Below, one piece after another: positions 9,986 through 18,174 of a stretch of DNA of 64,000 nucleotides. The notes under the pieces were generated by a model. That model was not told the origin of the DNA. It worked only from the letters and a program-made list of their open reading frames with translations, and did not search any database. The stretch is from Bifidobacterium eulemuris (lineage in GTDB: Bacteria; Actinomycetota; Actinomycetes; Actinomycetales; Bifidobacteriaceae), in NCBI RefSeq assembly GCF_014898155.1, contig NZ_CP062938.1, positions 2,852,001-2,916,000 on the forward strand, written 5' to 3'. The translations under genes and the position numbers were made by a program. Position 1 is the stretch's first letter; every line of letters starts with the position of its first letter.

Positions 9986-10959
9986 TCGTCAAGGGATTGC
10001 CGACGGTATTGCGACGGCGTGGCATCCATAACGGTGCGGAACGTGCGTGTGAAGAAACTGACTGAGGCGAATCCCGTCCGCGACGCGATGACGTTCACCG
10101 GCAGCGCGGTGGTCGTCAGCAGGCGCGCGGCGGCCCGGACCCGCACGTCGGTGACGAATTCGATCGGCGTGAGATCCAGATAACGGCGGAATACCGTCGT
10201 GCAGGCGGTGCGACCAAGCGAGCCAGCCTCGGCGATCTGGGCCAAGGTGATGGGTTGGTCGTAGTGGCCATGCACGAATTCGACCATGGCGCTCAACGCG
10301 GCCAGATGCGGGTGCGCGCCGTCCATCGGCCGTGCCGTCTGGGATAGAGCCAACACGTCCCTGACCAGCGCGTAGAAACCGCTGGCCACGGTCAGCGGCG
10401 ACAGTTCGTCGGCGTACACGCGGCTTTTCAGCAGCTGATCCAACGTCGCCAAAATCCGTCGTCCCTCCTCGCGCCCCTCCTCGATCACCAGATACGGTAG
10501 TCGTCGGTTCTCCATCAACGGTGCGATATACCGTTGCGTGAGTTGCGGCAGAACGCCGAAACGCAGCGGATTGAGCAACGTGCAGGCGAACTCGCAGTCC
10601 CGGCCGTCCAAATCGAATCCGTAATGCAGCTGGCGTGAATTGACGAAGATGCCCTGCCCCTCATCGAGACGCACGACGTCGCCGTTGACGAAGAACCGCA
10701 TGCTTCCCCGGATCACATGCAGGAATTCGAAATCGACATGCCAATGACATTCGGCGCGCATATGCGGATACTGGCTGAGCAGCGAATGTTCGGTGAACGA
10801 GAAGAACATCGGACCGTCATACCGCACCACCTCGGCACCGGTGGGCAGACGGCCGGCGGGCGCGACCGGAATCAACGGCAATGCAGCGGCGACGTCTCCT
10901 CCATCGGTTTGGGTCGCGGATTCCTTGTTCTGCGGCGAACTGTCGGTCGGGTGGTCCAT
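9937..10959 (-). CDS. AraC family transcriptional regulator
   Basis: This 340-aa protein has an N-terminal cupin-like sensing domain (ECHWHVDFEFLHVIRGSMRFFVNGD, about residues 70-95) and two helix-turn-helix motifs at the C-terminus (ITLAQIAEAGSLGRTACTTVFRR and LPVNVIASRTGFASVSFFTRTFR). It is transcribed away from the neighbouring MATE exporter gene, about 100 bases apart, so it probably controls that gene. ATG 10959 (MDHPTDSSPQ, with GAAGG upstream) is preferred over a TTG at 10986. The effector is unknown; the cupin domain of this class usually senses a sugar or small carboxylate. Confidence 0.85.
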   Translation of the reverse strand: MDHPTDSSPQNKESATQTDGGDVAAALPLIPVAPAGRLPTGAEVVRYDGPMFFSFTEHSLLSQYPHMRAECHWHVDFEFLHVIRGSMRFFVNGDVVRLDEGQGIFVNSRQLHYGFDLDGRDCEFACTLLNPLRFGVLPQLTQRYIAPLMENRRLPYLVIEEGREEGRRILATLDQLLKSRVYADELSPLTVASGFYALVRDVLALSQTARPMDGAHPHLAALSAMVEFVHGHYDQPITLAQIAEAGSLGRTACTTVFRRYLDLTPIEFVTDVRVRAAARLLTTTALPVNVIASRTGFASVSFFTRTFRTVMDATPSQYRRQSLDDQAADASEGVMVAFHA

Positions 10960-11057
10960 CAGATTTGCCTTCGGTAGATAATCCAATTCTTCAACAGTGC
11001 TTTCCTATCGTATCCGAAGCACTACGTACGTTTCTTCTATTGGGAGGGGTCTGTGTG

Positions 11058-12464
11058 ATGTCTGATCCGCAATCCGCCGCCGGCGCGACGGTGGCGATGC
11101 CGCGACGGGAGTTTCTCACGCACGTGTTCACGTTGGCGCTGCCCATCGCTTTTCAACAGTTCATGCTGGCGCTGTCGTCATGCGCGGACGGACTCATGCT
11201 CGGCGGCGTCGGACAGAACGAACTATCCGCCGTCTCGCTCGCCACCCAGTTCCAATTCATCTTCAATCTCATCCTCGCCGCGTTGATCCTCGGCATGAGC
11301 ATGCTGGTGGCGCAGTATTGGGGCGCGCGGGACAGGGGAGCGGTGGAACGCGTGTTCGGTTTCGTGGTGCGGTATGCGGGACTGGTGGCCGCACTGTTCG
11401 CCGCGGCGACGCTGCTCGCGCCGGAACTCCTGATGTCGCTGATGACCAACGACGCCACACTGGTCGCGCTCGGAGCGCGGTACCTGCGCGTCTCCTCGGT
11501 CTCCTACCTGTTCATCGGCATATCGCAGATGGCCATCTGTCTGCTGAAGAACATCGGCGCGGCCGCGGCCAGCATGATGATTAGCACCGTGGGCGTCATC
11601 ATCCATGTGGCGCTCAATCTGCCGCTGATCTACGGTATGGGTGGATGTCCCGCGCTGGGCGTCGAAGGCGCCGCGGTCAGCACGGTCATCTCCCGAGGCA
11701 TCGAATTGGCATGGTCGCTGCTGCTGATCCGGCGGATCGGCGTGGTCCGGTTGCGTTGGCGGCATATCGCACGGCCGGACGCGGCGTTGCGCAAGGATTT
11801 CTGGCGGTACACCATCGTGCTGTTGGGCAATGAGCTCGTATGGGGCTGCGGCTTCACCATGTACACCGTGATCATGGGTCATTTGGGTGCCGACGCCGTG
11901 GCCGCGAACGCGATCGCCAACATCGTCAAGGACCTGCTGGTGTGCATGTGCAGTGGTATGGGCAACGCCGGCAGCATCATGGTCGGCAATATGCTCGGAC
12001 GCAACGATTTCGCCGGAGCGAGGCTCGCCGGCCGGCGCTTTTGCCTGCTGTCCGCGATCGTCGGCGTGCTGACGGGGCTGGCGATCCTCGCCATCCGTCC
12101 GCTGGTGCTGGAACTGGCTTCGCTGACTCCACAGGCCCACGACTACCTATCGGTGATGCTGCTGGTGTGCGCGTACTACGCGGCCTGCAAGTCGATGACG
12201 GGACTGACCATCGGCGGCATCTTTCCCGCAGGCGGGGATGTGCGCTTCGGTCTGGCCTGCGACTCCATCGTGATGTGGGTGATCGTCGTGCCCATCGGCC
12301 TGCTGGCCGCGTTCGTCTGGCATCTGCCGGTGATATGGGTGTATGTGCTGCTCAGCACCGACGAATGCATCAAGATGATCCCCGCCCTACTGCACTACCG
12401 TCGCCATCGCTGGCTGCGCAACGTCACACGCTCGGCCCCGCGCTCGTCGGATGCCGTGGAATAG
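11058..12464 (+). CDS. MATE family efflux transporter
   Basis: The 468-aa, roughly 12-helix membrane protein is of the MATE/NorM-DinF superfamily, which exports drugs or metabolites with Na+ or H+ influx. The N-half carries FTLALPIAFQQFMLALSSCAD and LGGVGQNELSAVSLATQ, typical of the first two helices, and the second half repeats the pattern from about residue 250. GGGAGGGG ends nine bases before ATG 11058, which sets the start. The divergent AraC gene is the likely regulator. The substrate cannot be inferred. Confidence 0.9.
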   Translation: MSDPQSAAGATVAMPRREFLTHVFTLALPIAFQQFMLALSSCADGLMLGGVGQNELSAVSLATQFQFIFNLILAALILGMSMLVAQYWGARDRGAVERVFGFVVRYAGLVAALFAAATLLAPELLMSLMTNDATLVALGARYLRVSSVSYLFIGISQMAICLLKNIGAAAASMMISTVGVIIHVALNLPLIYGMGGCPALGVEGAAVSTVISRGIELAWSLLLIRRIGVVRLRWRHIARPDAALRKDFWRYTIVLLGNELVWGCGFTMYTVIMGHLGADAVAANAIANIVKDLLVCMCSGMGNAGSIMVGNMLGRNDFAGARLAGRRFCLLSAIVGVLTGLAILAIRPLVLELASLTPQAHDYLSVMLLVCAYYAACKSMTGLTIGGIFPAGGDVRFGLACDSIVMWVIVVPIGLLAAFVWHLPVIWVYVLLSTDECIKMIPALLHYRRHRWLRNVTRSAPRSSDAVE

Positions 12465-12514
12465 GGTATGGCGGTGGGCGATGGAGGATGCCGGGATGCG
12501 ACCGTCTGCGCCGT

Positions 12515-13183
12515 TCAGCGCCATAGGAAGCCGAGGATGTAGGCCAAGGCGGCCAGCGCCAGTGCGATGGATTTGATGATCTCCCGCCATCGGAACGGCT
12601 CTTCGAAGCTCTGTGCCTGAGGACGTGGCGAAAGCTCGTGTTCCGGCGCGTGCTTCGCCAGTTGTTGGATCTGCTGCTCCCGGTCCTTGTTCGCCCGATG
12701 CACGCCGCGCAGATCGGCGAGCTCCTTGTCTTTCATCGCCTGATGCGTGGTGGGGATCGCATTGTTCAGGAATCCGAGGAACGGCGCGAGAATCAGGCCG
12801 AACTGTCCGACCATCGTCAGTCCGTGCATACCCATCTGCACCAGCATCAGGGTCGCGCCGGCGCATCCGAGCACGAACTCGATGCTGGGCAGGACAAGCA
12901 TCGCCAGCACGGTCCAAAAGCCGCGCATCAGCTCCGTCCATAGAATCACGATGGAGATTAAGGTGATGATCACCGTCGAAGAGAAGGTGCAGAAGTTCAG
13001 CACCAGCGTGTGGTCGCCGTCCTCGCTGAGCCCTTCGATCAGCACGAATGCGGTGCCGGCCACTGTGACGATGATCTGCAAGGCCACCAGCCACCGGCAT
13101 ACCGTATCGCCCAGTTCTCGCCTCTTATGCGTATGGTCCGTATGATCTGCATGGTCCGCATGATGTTCCATGCGGTTCATCAT
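12515..13183 (-). CDS. Membrane protein of unknown function with His-rich N-terminus
   Basis: I do not recognise the family. The product (222 aa from ATG 13183) starts with a His/Asp-rich segment (MEHHADHADHTDHTHKRR) that could bind metal. Hydrophobic helices follow near residues 35-55, 70-95, 100-135 and 140-160, then a charged linker with KDREQQIQQLAK and a final helix at the extreme C-terminus. The start is uncertain: no convincing Shine-Dalgarno precedes ATG 13183 or 13171, and an upstream ATG at 13246 would place the N-terminus inside the tandem repeat array. It is convergent with the MATE gene. Confidence 0.55.
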   Translation of the reverse strand: MMNRMEHHADHADHTDHTHKRRELGDTVCRWLVALQIIVTVAGTAFVLIEGLSEDGDHTLVLNFCTFSSTVIITLISIVILWTELMRGFWTVLAMLVLPSIEFVLGCAGATLMLVQMGMHGLTMVGQFGLILAPFLGFLNNAIPTTHQAMKDKELADLRGVHRANKDREQQIQQLAKHAPEHELSPRPQAQSFEEPFRWREIIKSIALALAALAYILGFLWR

Positions 13184-13241
13184 AGCCGTGAGGGCGACGA
13201 TGGGTGACGGCGTGGACGATTGAACAGAAGGTGCCCATTCA

Positions 13242-13620
13242 TCCACGCTGGCAAGGTGCTGAGCGTGAACGAACGGTTGGCTGCTGACGGACTGTCCACA
13301 CTGACGGGGTTCTCAGTGTGGGCGGATGGTTGGTTGCTGACGGATCGTCCACGATGACGATTGGTAGCGTGGATGGATTGTCGGTGTATGTCGGATCGTC
13401 CACGTTGACGGGGTGCTGAGTGTGGATGGATGGGTAGTAGCTGACGGATCGTCCACGCTGATGGCCATCAGCGTGGATGGATTGCCGGTTTATGTCGAAA
13501 TGTCCACGCTGGCAAGGTCCTCAACGTGGGCGGATGGGCGGCAACTGACAGATTGTCCACGCTGGCAAGGTCCTCCGCGTGGACGAATGGGCAGTAAGCG
13601 CCGGATCATCCTCGTTGATG
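13242..13620. repeat. Tandem array of about 7.5 hairpin-forming 53/51-bp units
   Basis: Units begin with TCCAC at 13242, 13295, 13348, 13399, 13452, 13503, 13556 and a decayed one at 13609, so periods are 53, 53, 51, 53, 51, 53 and 53. Each unit opens with an inverted repeat of the type CCACGCTG...CAGCGTGG. Unit 2 reads CCACACTG...CAGTGTGG, a compensatory pair. Unit 5 is a perfect 24-base palindrome (13453-13476). A non-triplet period and stops argue against coding. The gap between the membrane protein and the MFS gene holds little else. Confidence 0.85.
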
Positions 13621-13691
13621 GGATGTTCCGTGCCGCCCGGATATGCTATTTCGCCCATCCGCGCCGTTGAAATGGGAGGTTGCGATATCCC

Positions 13692-15011
13692 ATGCATCCG
13701 TTTGGGCCGCCTATCGAGATGCCGAAAGCGTTTAAAAAAAAACGAGGTAACGTGACCCGTATGGTTACGAAGGGAAACTTGCTCTGGGGAAGCGCGGCAT
13801 ACCGGTTGTGGTTCGTGTCCGATACGTCCGACGTGTGCGCGGTCAGTCTGCGGACTCTCGTGGTTCCTCTGTTGGCGTTGCAACTGTCCGGCTCCCAGTT
13901 CGTGGCCGGAGTGATCGTCGCGATCGAATCCACGATCATGATGGTGCTGCTCCCGTTCGGAGGCACTTTGGCCGATCGTTGGAATCGGCGGCATATGATG
14001 ATCGCATTGGGAGTTTTGGGCGCGGGCCTATCCATCGCGGCGACGGTATGCCTTGTGGCTGAACGGCTGAACACATGGTCGTTTGCCTTGATCATCGCAT
14101 TGTTCGCCGTGGTCAACGGATTGTTGGGAACGTCGAATGATGCGATTTTGAAGTCCATCGTTCCCATGGAGAACTTCGCCAAAGCCCAGGCCATTCGCGA
14201 AGGACGTGAGGCATGCGTGGAGCTTTCCGGCGGAGCCGTCGCGGGATTCCTCTACAAGCTGACGCAATGGTGCCCTTTTCTGGTTTCGGCGGTGTTGTAT
14301 CTGACCAGTGCCGTCACTGCGCTGGCCCTTCCGCAATCTACGGGGACGCGGCATAGGCATGCCGATACCGCGACGAATGAGGCCTCTTTTCTGAAACAGT
14401 TCGCCGAAGGTTGGGTTTGGGCCATGTCGCAACGTGTGTTCTTGGCCGCGATGGTTATGGGAGCTGCGGTCAACGTCGCCTGCGTCGGCGTCGTTGTGGG
14501 ATTGCAGATCACGCTTGCCGATCAGGGCGTCGATCCCGTGCTGATCGGAGTGGTGAGCACGGTGAGCGGCGTGGGTGCCCTGATCGGTTCCGCGCTGTCT
14601 GGACGTCTGGTGGACGGCGTGCCGACCGGAAAGCTCATTATCGGCGCGTTATCGCTGTTCACGATCAGTCTCGTTCTATTGCTGGTGTCGACGGCCTATC
14701 CCGTGGTGCTGGTCAGCCAAGGGATGGCCGGACTTGCGTTCCCCGCGTTGAACGCCGCCCTGTTGGGATTCATCTACGGCAAGACGCCTGAAGATCTGCA
14801 GGGTCGCGCTTCGGCGGTGTTCGAGACCACGGTCGGTCTGTTGGGCGCGTTGACCCCTGCTCTGGCCGGATATCTGCTGCAGACGAGGGGCGGATTCTTC
14901 TCGGTGGCGGCGCTTGCGTTGGCCTGCGCGATCGTCGGTCTTGCGATTGCGGTGTGTTCGCCGATTCGCGGCATCCCCAAGCCGGAACTCTGGGGCAACA
15001 TCATGTTGTGA
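13692..15011 (+). CDS. MFS transporter, macrolide-efflux-like
   Basis: This 12-helix major facilitator protein (439 aa from ATG 13692) has the loop 2-3 signature GGTLADRWNRRHMM and resembles MefA-type drug exporters. The segment LLGTSNDAILKSIVPMENFAKAQAIREG is typical of that group. GGGAGG ends 12 bases before ATG 13692; TTG 13680 sits on the ribosome site, while GTG 13752 and ATG 13761 are plausible later starts. A run of nine A residues (13734-13742) lies between the candidate starts and could cause slippage. The last 109 bases are duplicated at 16324-16432. The substrate is unknown. Confidence 0.85.
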   Translation: MHPFGPPIEMPKAFKKKRGNVTRMVTKGNLLWGSAAYRLWFVSDTSDVCAVSLRTLVVPLLALQLSGSQFVAGVIVAIESTIMMVLLPFGGTLADRWNRRHMMIALGVLGAGLSIAATVCLVAERLNTWSFALIIALFAVVNGLLGTSNDAILKSIVPMENFAKAQAIREGREACVELSGGAVAGFLYKLTQWCPFLVSAVLYLTSAVTALALPQSTGTRHRHADTATNEASFLKQFAEGWVWAMSQRVFLAAMVMGAAVNVACVGVVVGLQITLADQGVDPVLIGVVSTVSGVGALIGSALSGRLVDGVPTGKLIIGALSLFTISLVLLLVSTAYPVVLVSQGMAGLAFPALNAALLGFIYGKTPEDLQGRASAVFETTVGLLGALTPALAGYLLQTRGGFFSVAALALACAIVGLAIAVCSPIRGIPKPELWGNIML

Positions 15012-15015
15012 CTGG

Positions 15016-15095
15016 ATGGTGGTGCGTCGCTTCGGCTACGATGTGAGTGCGTCCGCCGACCTCACCATGCCGGTCAACGTTGAATTTGTGCGCTT
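15016..15095 (+). pseudogene. Remnant of an isochorismatase-family 3' end
   Basis: Directly after the MFS stop, bases 15016-15095 align without gaps to 16982-17061 of the intact hydrolase gene (constant offset 1966). The translation RRFGYDV...ADLTMPVNVEF matches QRLGYDV...TDLTVPVSAEL. No start or N-terminal part remains. It is a decayed fragment, reciprocal to the MFS fragment at 16324. Confidence 0.75.
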
Positions 15096-15143
15096 CGACC
15101 GTCGCTTGCCTAGACCGTTGTTCAGACGACGGCATCTTCGATC

Positions 15144-16166
15144 TCAGGCTTTGCCGGAGGTCGGCTGGTGGGCGTCGATGCCATGCAGGGCGGAACGGTG
15201 ATATGCGGCGGGAACTCCGGCGGACGTATGCGGATGGTCGTTCATCACCGCGAAATTCAATCCGATCAGCAGGCCTCCGCCTACAAAATTGCCGAGCAGG
15301 ATCACTGTGACGGTCAGCACTTCCATCAACGGATCGCCGACGCCCTGCACCCCCGTGATGAGAAACAGCACGGAATCCGCGATGGAATGTTCGAATCCGA
15401 GGAATGCGAACACGAACACCGCCACCACCATGATCACGCATTTGGTGAAATCATTGGTGAGTTTGCCGTTGTACACCATCAGCATGCCGATGTTGATGCA
15501 GAAGTTGCAAAGGATCGCCCGCACGAACAGATCGGCCACCCCGAACGCGCCGTCGTGCAGATAGCCGGTTTTCAGTTGAACCGCGGCGACCATCTGATCG
15601 AATACGGCACCATCTATGATGGTTGAGAACCGCAGCAATATGGCGATGACCAATCCGCCGATGAGATTGCCCGTGAGACATAAGGCCAGAATGCGCAGCG
15701 AGTGCGCCCAGTTGATGCGGTGATGGTAGGCACCGATGGACACGATCATCATATTCGATGTCAGCAGTTCCGAATTGGTGTAGAAGATCAACACCAGCGC
15801 CCATCCGAAGGTGAGGGATGCCAGCACCTTGCCGAGTATGGGGAATCCCGCCGGCGCGCCCTCGACGCGGAATGCGGCGACGATGGCGAAATAGGTGGTG
15901 AAGAAGATGCCGACGAACAGGCCGGCCATGATGGCGCGCTGCATGTATTTGCCGGCCATCTTGCCGGTCATGGTCTTCTTGGAATCCAAGGCGTCCAGCA
16001 CGGTGCTGACGAACGTGCGGCCCGGGAACAACGGATCCATAGGCTGCGGGGCGGCGAAGGGCGTGCCGTTGGATGGCGGCGAAGGCGTGTCGCCCAACGT
16101 GGTCGCGTAATCGTTCGGCATGCCGCCGATGTCCGCTGGATGCTGTGGGGTGGGGTGATCTTCCAT
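15144..16166 (-). CDS. Formate/nitrite transporter (FNT) family channel
   Basis: The 340-aa product has an about 70-residue polar N-terminal extension rich in Pro, then six membrane helices of the FNT fold. Recognisable parts are MQRAIMAGLFVGIFFTTYFA, LVLIFYTNSELLTSNMM, and the second-half GFEHSIADSVLF and GNFVGGGLLIGLNF, corresponding to the pore loops with the conserved central His. The family moves formate, nitrite, lactate or hydrosulfide; formate fits a fermentative bifidobacterium, but substrate is an inference. The gene sits opposite in strand between two reciprocal gene remnants, which suggests it arrived with, or was trapped by, a local duplication. Confidence 0.88.
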   Translation of the reverse strand: MEDHPTPQHPADIGGMPNDYATTLGDTPSPPSNGTPFAAPQPMDPLFPGRTFVSTVLDALDSKKTMTGKMAGKYMQRAIMAGLFVGIFFTTYFAIVAAFRVEGAPAGFPILGKVLASLTFGWALVLIFYTNSELLTSNMMIVSIGAYHHRINWAHSLRILALCLTGNLIGGLVIAILLRFSTIIDGAVFDQMVAAVQLKTGYLHDGAFGVADLFVRAILCNFCINIGMLMVYNGKLTNDFTKCVIMVVAVFVFAFLGFEHSIADSVLFLITGVQGVGDPLMEVLTVTVILLGNFVGGGLLIGLNFAVMNDHPHTSAGVPAAYHRSALHGIDAHQPTSGKA

Positions 16167-16323
16167 ACGTTCAGTGTGTCATGCCGTGCGACCCTATACG
16201 ATGCGGAATGCTATGAGTTTGCTCACATAACGCGGTTATGGTGCCGAATATGGGTGAATATGCCATGCAAACGAGCTTGAATCCGGTCGCCATGGATATG
16301 ACAGGCGCGGGAACCCTCATCCA

Positions 16324-16432
16324 GGTGGCGGCGCTTGCGTTGGCCTGCGCGATCGTCGGTCTTGCGATCGCGGTGTGTTCACCGATCCGCGGCATCCCCA
16401 AGCCGGAACTTTGGGACCGTGTTACCTTGTGA
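16324..16432 (+). pseudogene. Remnant of an MFS transporter 3' end
   Basis: Bases 16324-16432 align without gaps to the last 109 bases of the intact MFS gene (14903-15011, offset 1421). The translation VAALALACAIVGLAIAVC continues to the same stop position. The few differences before the final dozen codons are synonymous third-position changes, so the parent copy was under selection before truncation. No MFS sequence is recognisable upstream of it. The rest of the gap 16167-16495 shows nothing further that I can identify. Confidence 0.85.
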
Positions 16433-16495
16433 CCGGCTGACGATGCTCGCATATGCGCCCGTGAGTATGATTGGGCGTGAATGAAGGAGGCCGAT

Positions 16496-17110
16496 ATGGT
16501 ACGCAAGGCATTGATCGTGGTGGATGTGCAGCCGACCTTTTGCGAGGGCGGCGAGCTTGGCGTGGAAGGCGGCGACGCGGTGGCCGAGCGCATCGCCGCG
16601 TACATGACGGCGCATCGCGACGAATACGCGTATATCGCCACCACGCAGGATTGGCATATCGAACCGGGGGAGCATTGGTCCGACCAGCCGGACTTCGTGG
16701 ACACCTGGCCGGTCCACGGCAAAGCGGGCACGCCGAATGCCGAACTGCATCCGGCCGTCAAGGCGCTGGATATCGAACACCACTTCAAGAAAGGCCAGTA
16801 TTCCGCGGCCTATTCAGGTTTCGAAGGCATCGAAGACAACACCGACCGCATCCAGACGCGTGACGAGGTCGCCGCCGAAGCCGAGGCGGGCAGGACGCTC
16901 GCCACCGCGCTCGCCGATGCCGACGTGACCCAGGTGGACGTGGTCGGCATCGCCGAATCGCATTGCGTCAAGGAGACCGCGCTCGACGCGCAACGCCTCG
17001 GCTACGATGTGCGCGTCTTCACCGACCTCACCGTGCCTGTCAGCGCCGAACTCGGCCAGGCCGCCCGCGAGGAGATGTCCAGCAATGACATCGAACTCGT
17101 ACATTCATAG
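16496..17110 (+). CDS. Isochorismatase-family hydrolase, nicotinamidase-like
   Basis: This 204-aa cysteine hydrolase carries the family triad: Asp in ALIVVDVQPTF (residue 10), Lys in VHGKAGT, and the nucleophile Cys in GIAESHCVKETALDA (near 160). The metal-site pattern TTQDWHIEPGEHW, with Asp and two His, resembles nicotinamidase PncA, which deamidates nicotinamide for NAD salvage. Other amidases of the superfamily cannot be excluded. AAGGAGG ends five bases before ATG 16496; the ATG at 16481 is upstream of that ribosome site and is not used. The next gene overlaps its 3' end by 26 bases. Confidence 0.88.
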   Translation: MVRKALIVVDVQPTFCEGGELGVEGGDAVAERIAAYMTAHRDEYAYIATTQDWHIEPGEHWSDQPDFVDTWPVHGKAGTPNAELHPAVKALDIEHHFKKGQYSAAYSGFEGIEDNTDRIQTRDEVAAEAEAGRTLATALADADVTQVDVVGIAESHCVKETALDAQRLGYDVRVFTDLTVPVSAELGQAAREEMSSNDIELVHS

Positions 17111-17432
17111 CCGTGATGATGAGCTGGAGACGATTCGGACAATCGTCTCTCAGATCGCTCGACAGTATGGGCTTGCCGAGATGTATCTCTACGGCTCCAT
17201 GGCTCGAGGCGATGCCGATTCTGACTCCGATATCGACCTGATGTACCGTTACAAGAAGGATAGACAAAGACAACTGCCGAACATTATGACGATGAAGGAG
17301 ACGCTGGAGCGTATGTTGGGACGCGAAGTGTCGCTGCTGTCCCTGGATTCGCTCGAAAAACACGCTTTGACCAGTCGTGCGAGCAGACGGTTCTATGAAG
17401 GTGCCAAAACCGACATGATTAGGCTGGCGTGA
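17085..17432 (+). CDS. MNT-type minimal nucleotidyltransferase
   Basis: The 115-aa protein has the polymerase-beta-like signature LYGSMARGDADSDSDIDL near residues 36-53, with GS and the two catalytic Asp residues intact. Proteins of this size are usually the MNT half of HEPN/MNT toxin-antitoxin pairs, where MNT AMPylates and silences the HEPN RNase. No HEPN gene is adjacent: upstream is the hydrolase and downstream, after 44 bases, lies the opposite-strand response regulator. ATG 17085 gives a start inside the previous gene, so translation is probably coupled. Whether it is an orphan antitoxin or a stand-alone enzyme is open. Confidence 0.75.
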   Translation: MTSNSYIHSRDDELETIRTIVSQIARQYGLAEMYLYGSMARGDADSDSDIDLMYRYKKDRQRQLPNIMTMKETLERMLGREVSLLSLDSLEKHALTSRASRRFYEGAKTDMIRLA

Positions 17433-17476
17433 GGAGGCGTGTTGGTCGGAAAACTGCTATAGCGAGGGGCATTCAC

Positions 17477-18169
17477 TCATAGACGGGCGGGGATGTCGGC
17501 GCGTTCGACCAGACGCGCCATCTGCACGCGGCCCATGCTCAACTTGTCGGAGGCCGACGAGAGGTGGGCTTTGGCGGTGCGCTCGGAGATGAACATGCGG
17601 GAGGCGATTTCGGCGTTGGTGTAGCCCTCCGCGGCAAGCACCACAGCCTCGCGCTCGCGTGCGGGCAGCGTATCCAACAGGGCACGTGCCTCATCGCGGC
17701 GCGACTGCGGCCGCTGCGCCGTCAGATCGCCGATCAGCTGCCGTTGGCTGGCGATGTTGAACTGGGGCGTTCCCTCGCATACGCCCAACACACGTCGGAT
17801 GATCTCCTCCGGAGCGTCGGTTTTCGACACGAATCCCTCCGCGCCCGCCTCGATCGCCCGTTCGACCGTGTTGGATGGGCTGAGCGACGTCAGAATCAGC
17901 ACATGCGGCGCGGGGGAGAGAGATCGCAGCATGCGGGTCGCATCGATGCCGTCCATACCGGGCATGGCGATGTCCATCAGCACCACGTCGGGATGTTCGT
18001 CGCGAGCCCGCTCCACCGCGGCCGTCCCGTCGGTGGACGTGGACACCACATGGATGCGCCCTGAGGAATAGTCGGTAAGAATCAGACTCATCGCCTGGCA
18101 GATCATCGGATCGTCGTCGATGACACTGACGCGTATGGGATCGCCTTGCTGCACTTCGCTCACAAGCAT
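17477..18169 (-). CDS. NarL/LuxR-family response regulator
   Basis: This 230-aa protein has an N-terminal receiver domain with VSVIDDDP acidic residues, phospho-acceptor Asp in VVLMDIAMPGMDG (near residue 61), Thr in ILTSLS and Lys in GFVSKTDAPEEI. The C-terminal LuxR-type helix-turn-helix (about 165-225) contains LPAREREAVVLAAEGYTNAEIA. The start ATG 18169 is five bases downstream of the histidine kinase stop, so the two form an operon and almost certainly a cognate pair. The stimulus is unknown. A longer open frame to 18253 would overlap the kinase and is not used. Confidence 0.9.
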   Translation of the reverse strand: MLVSEVQQGDPIRVSVIDDDPMICQAMSLILTDYSSGRIHVVSTSTDGTAAVERARDEHPDVVLMDIAMPGMDGIDATRMLRSLSPAPHVLILTSLSPSNTVERAIEAGAEGFVSKTDAPEEIIRRVLGVCEGTPQFNIASQRQLIGDLTAQRPQSRRDEARALLDTLPAREREAVVLAAEGYTNAEIASRMFISERTAKAHLSSASDKLSMGRVQMARLVERADIPARL

Positions 18170-18174
18170 CCAGT

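Noticed and set aside
13242..13620. CRISPR array
   Set aside because: There is no constant repeat with unique spacers; whole units diverge together, units contain internal palindromes, and no cas genes are nearby.
13413..13670. 85-codon open frame across the tandem repeat array
   Set aside because: The repeat period (53/51) is not a multiple of three, so each unit is read in a different frame; the frame has no ribosome site and no family resemblance.
16238..16432. Possible 64-codon small gene before the nicotinamidase-like gene
   Set aside because: Its second half is simply the duplicated MFS C-terminus; treated as a pseudogene fragment.
15144..17110. Insertion-sequence or integrative element around the FNT gene
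   Set aside because: No transposase, terminal inverted repeats or tRNA attachment site are visible; a simple segmental duplication explains the flanking remnants.
17085..17432. Complete HEPN/MNT toxin-antitoxin module
   Set aside because: No HEPN-like frame with an Rx4-6H motif was seen on either side; only the MNT half is present.
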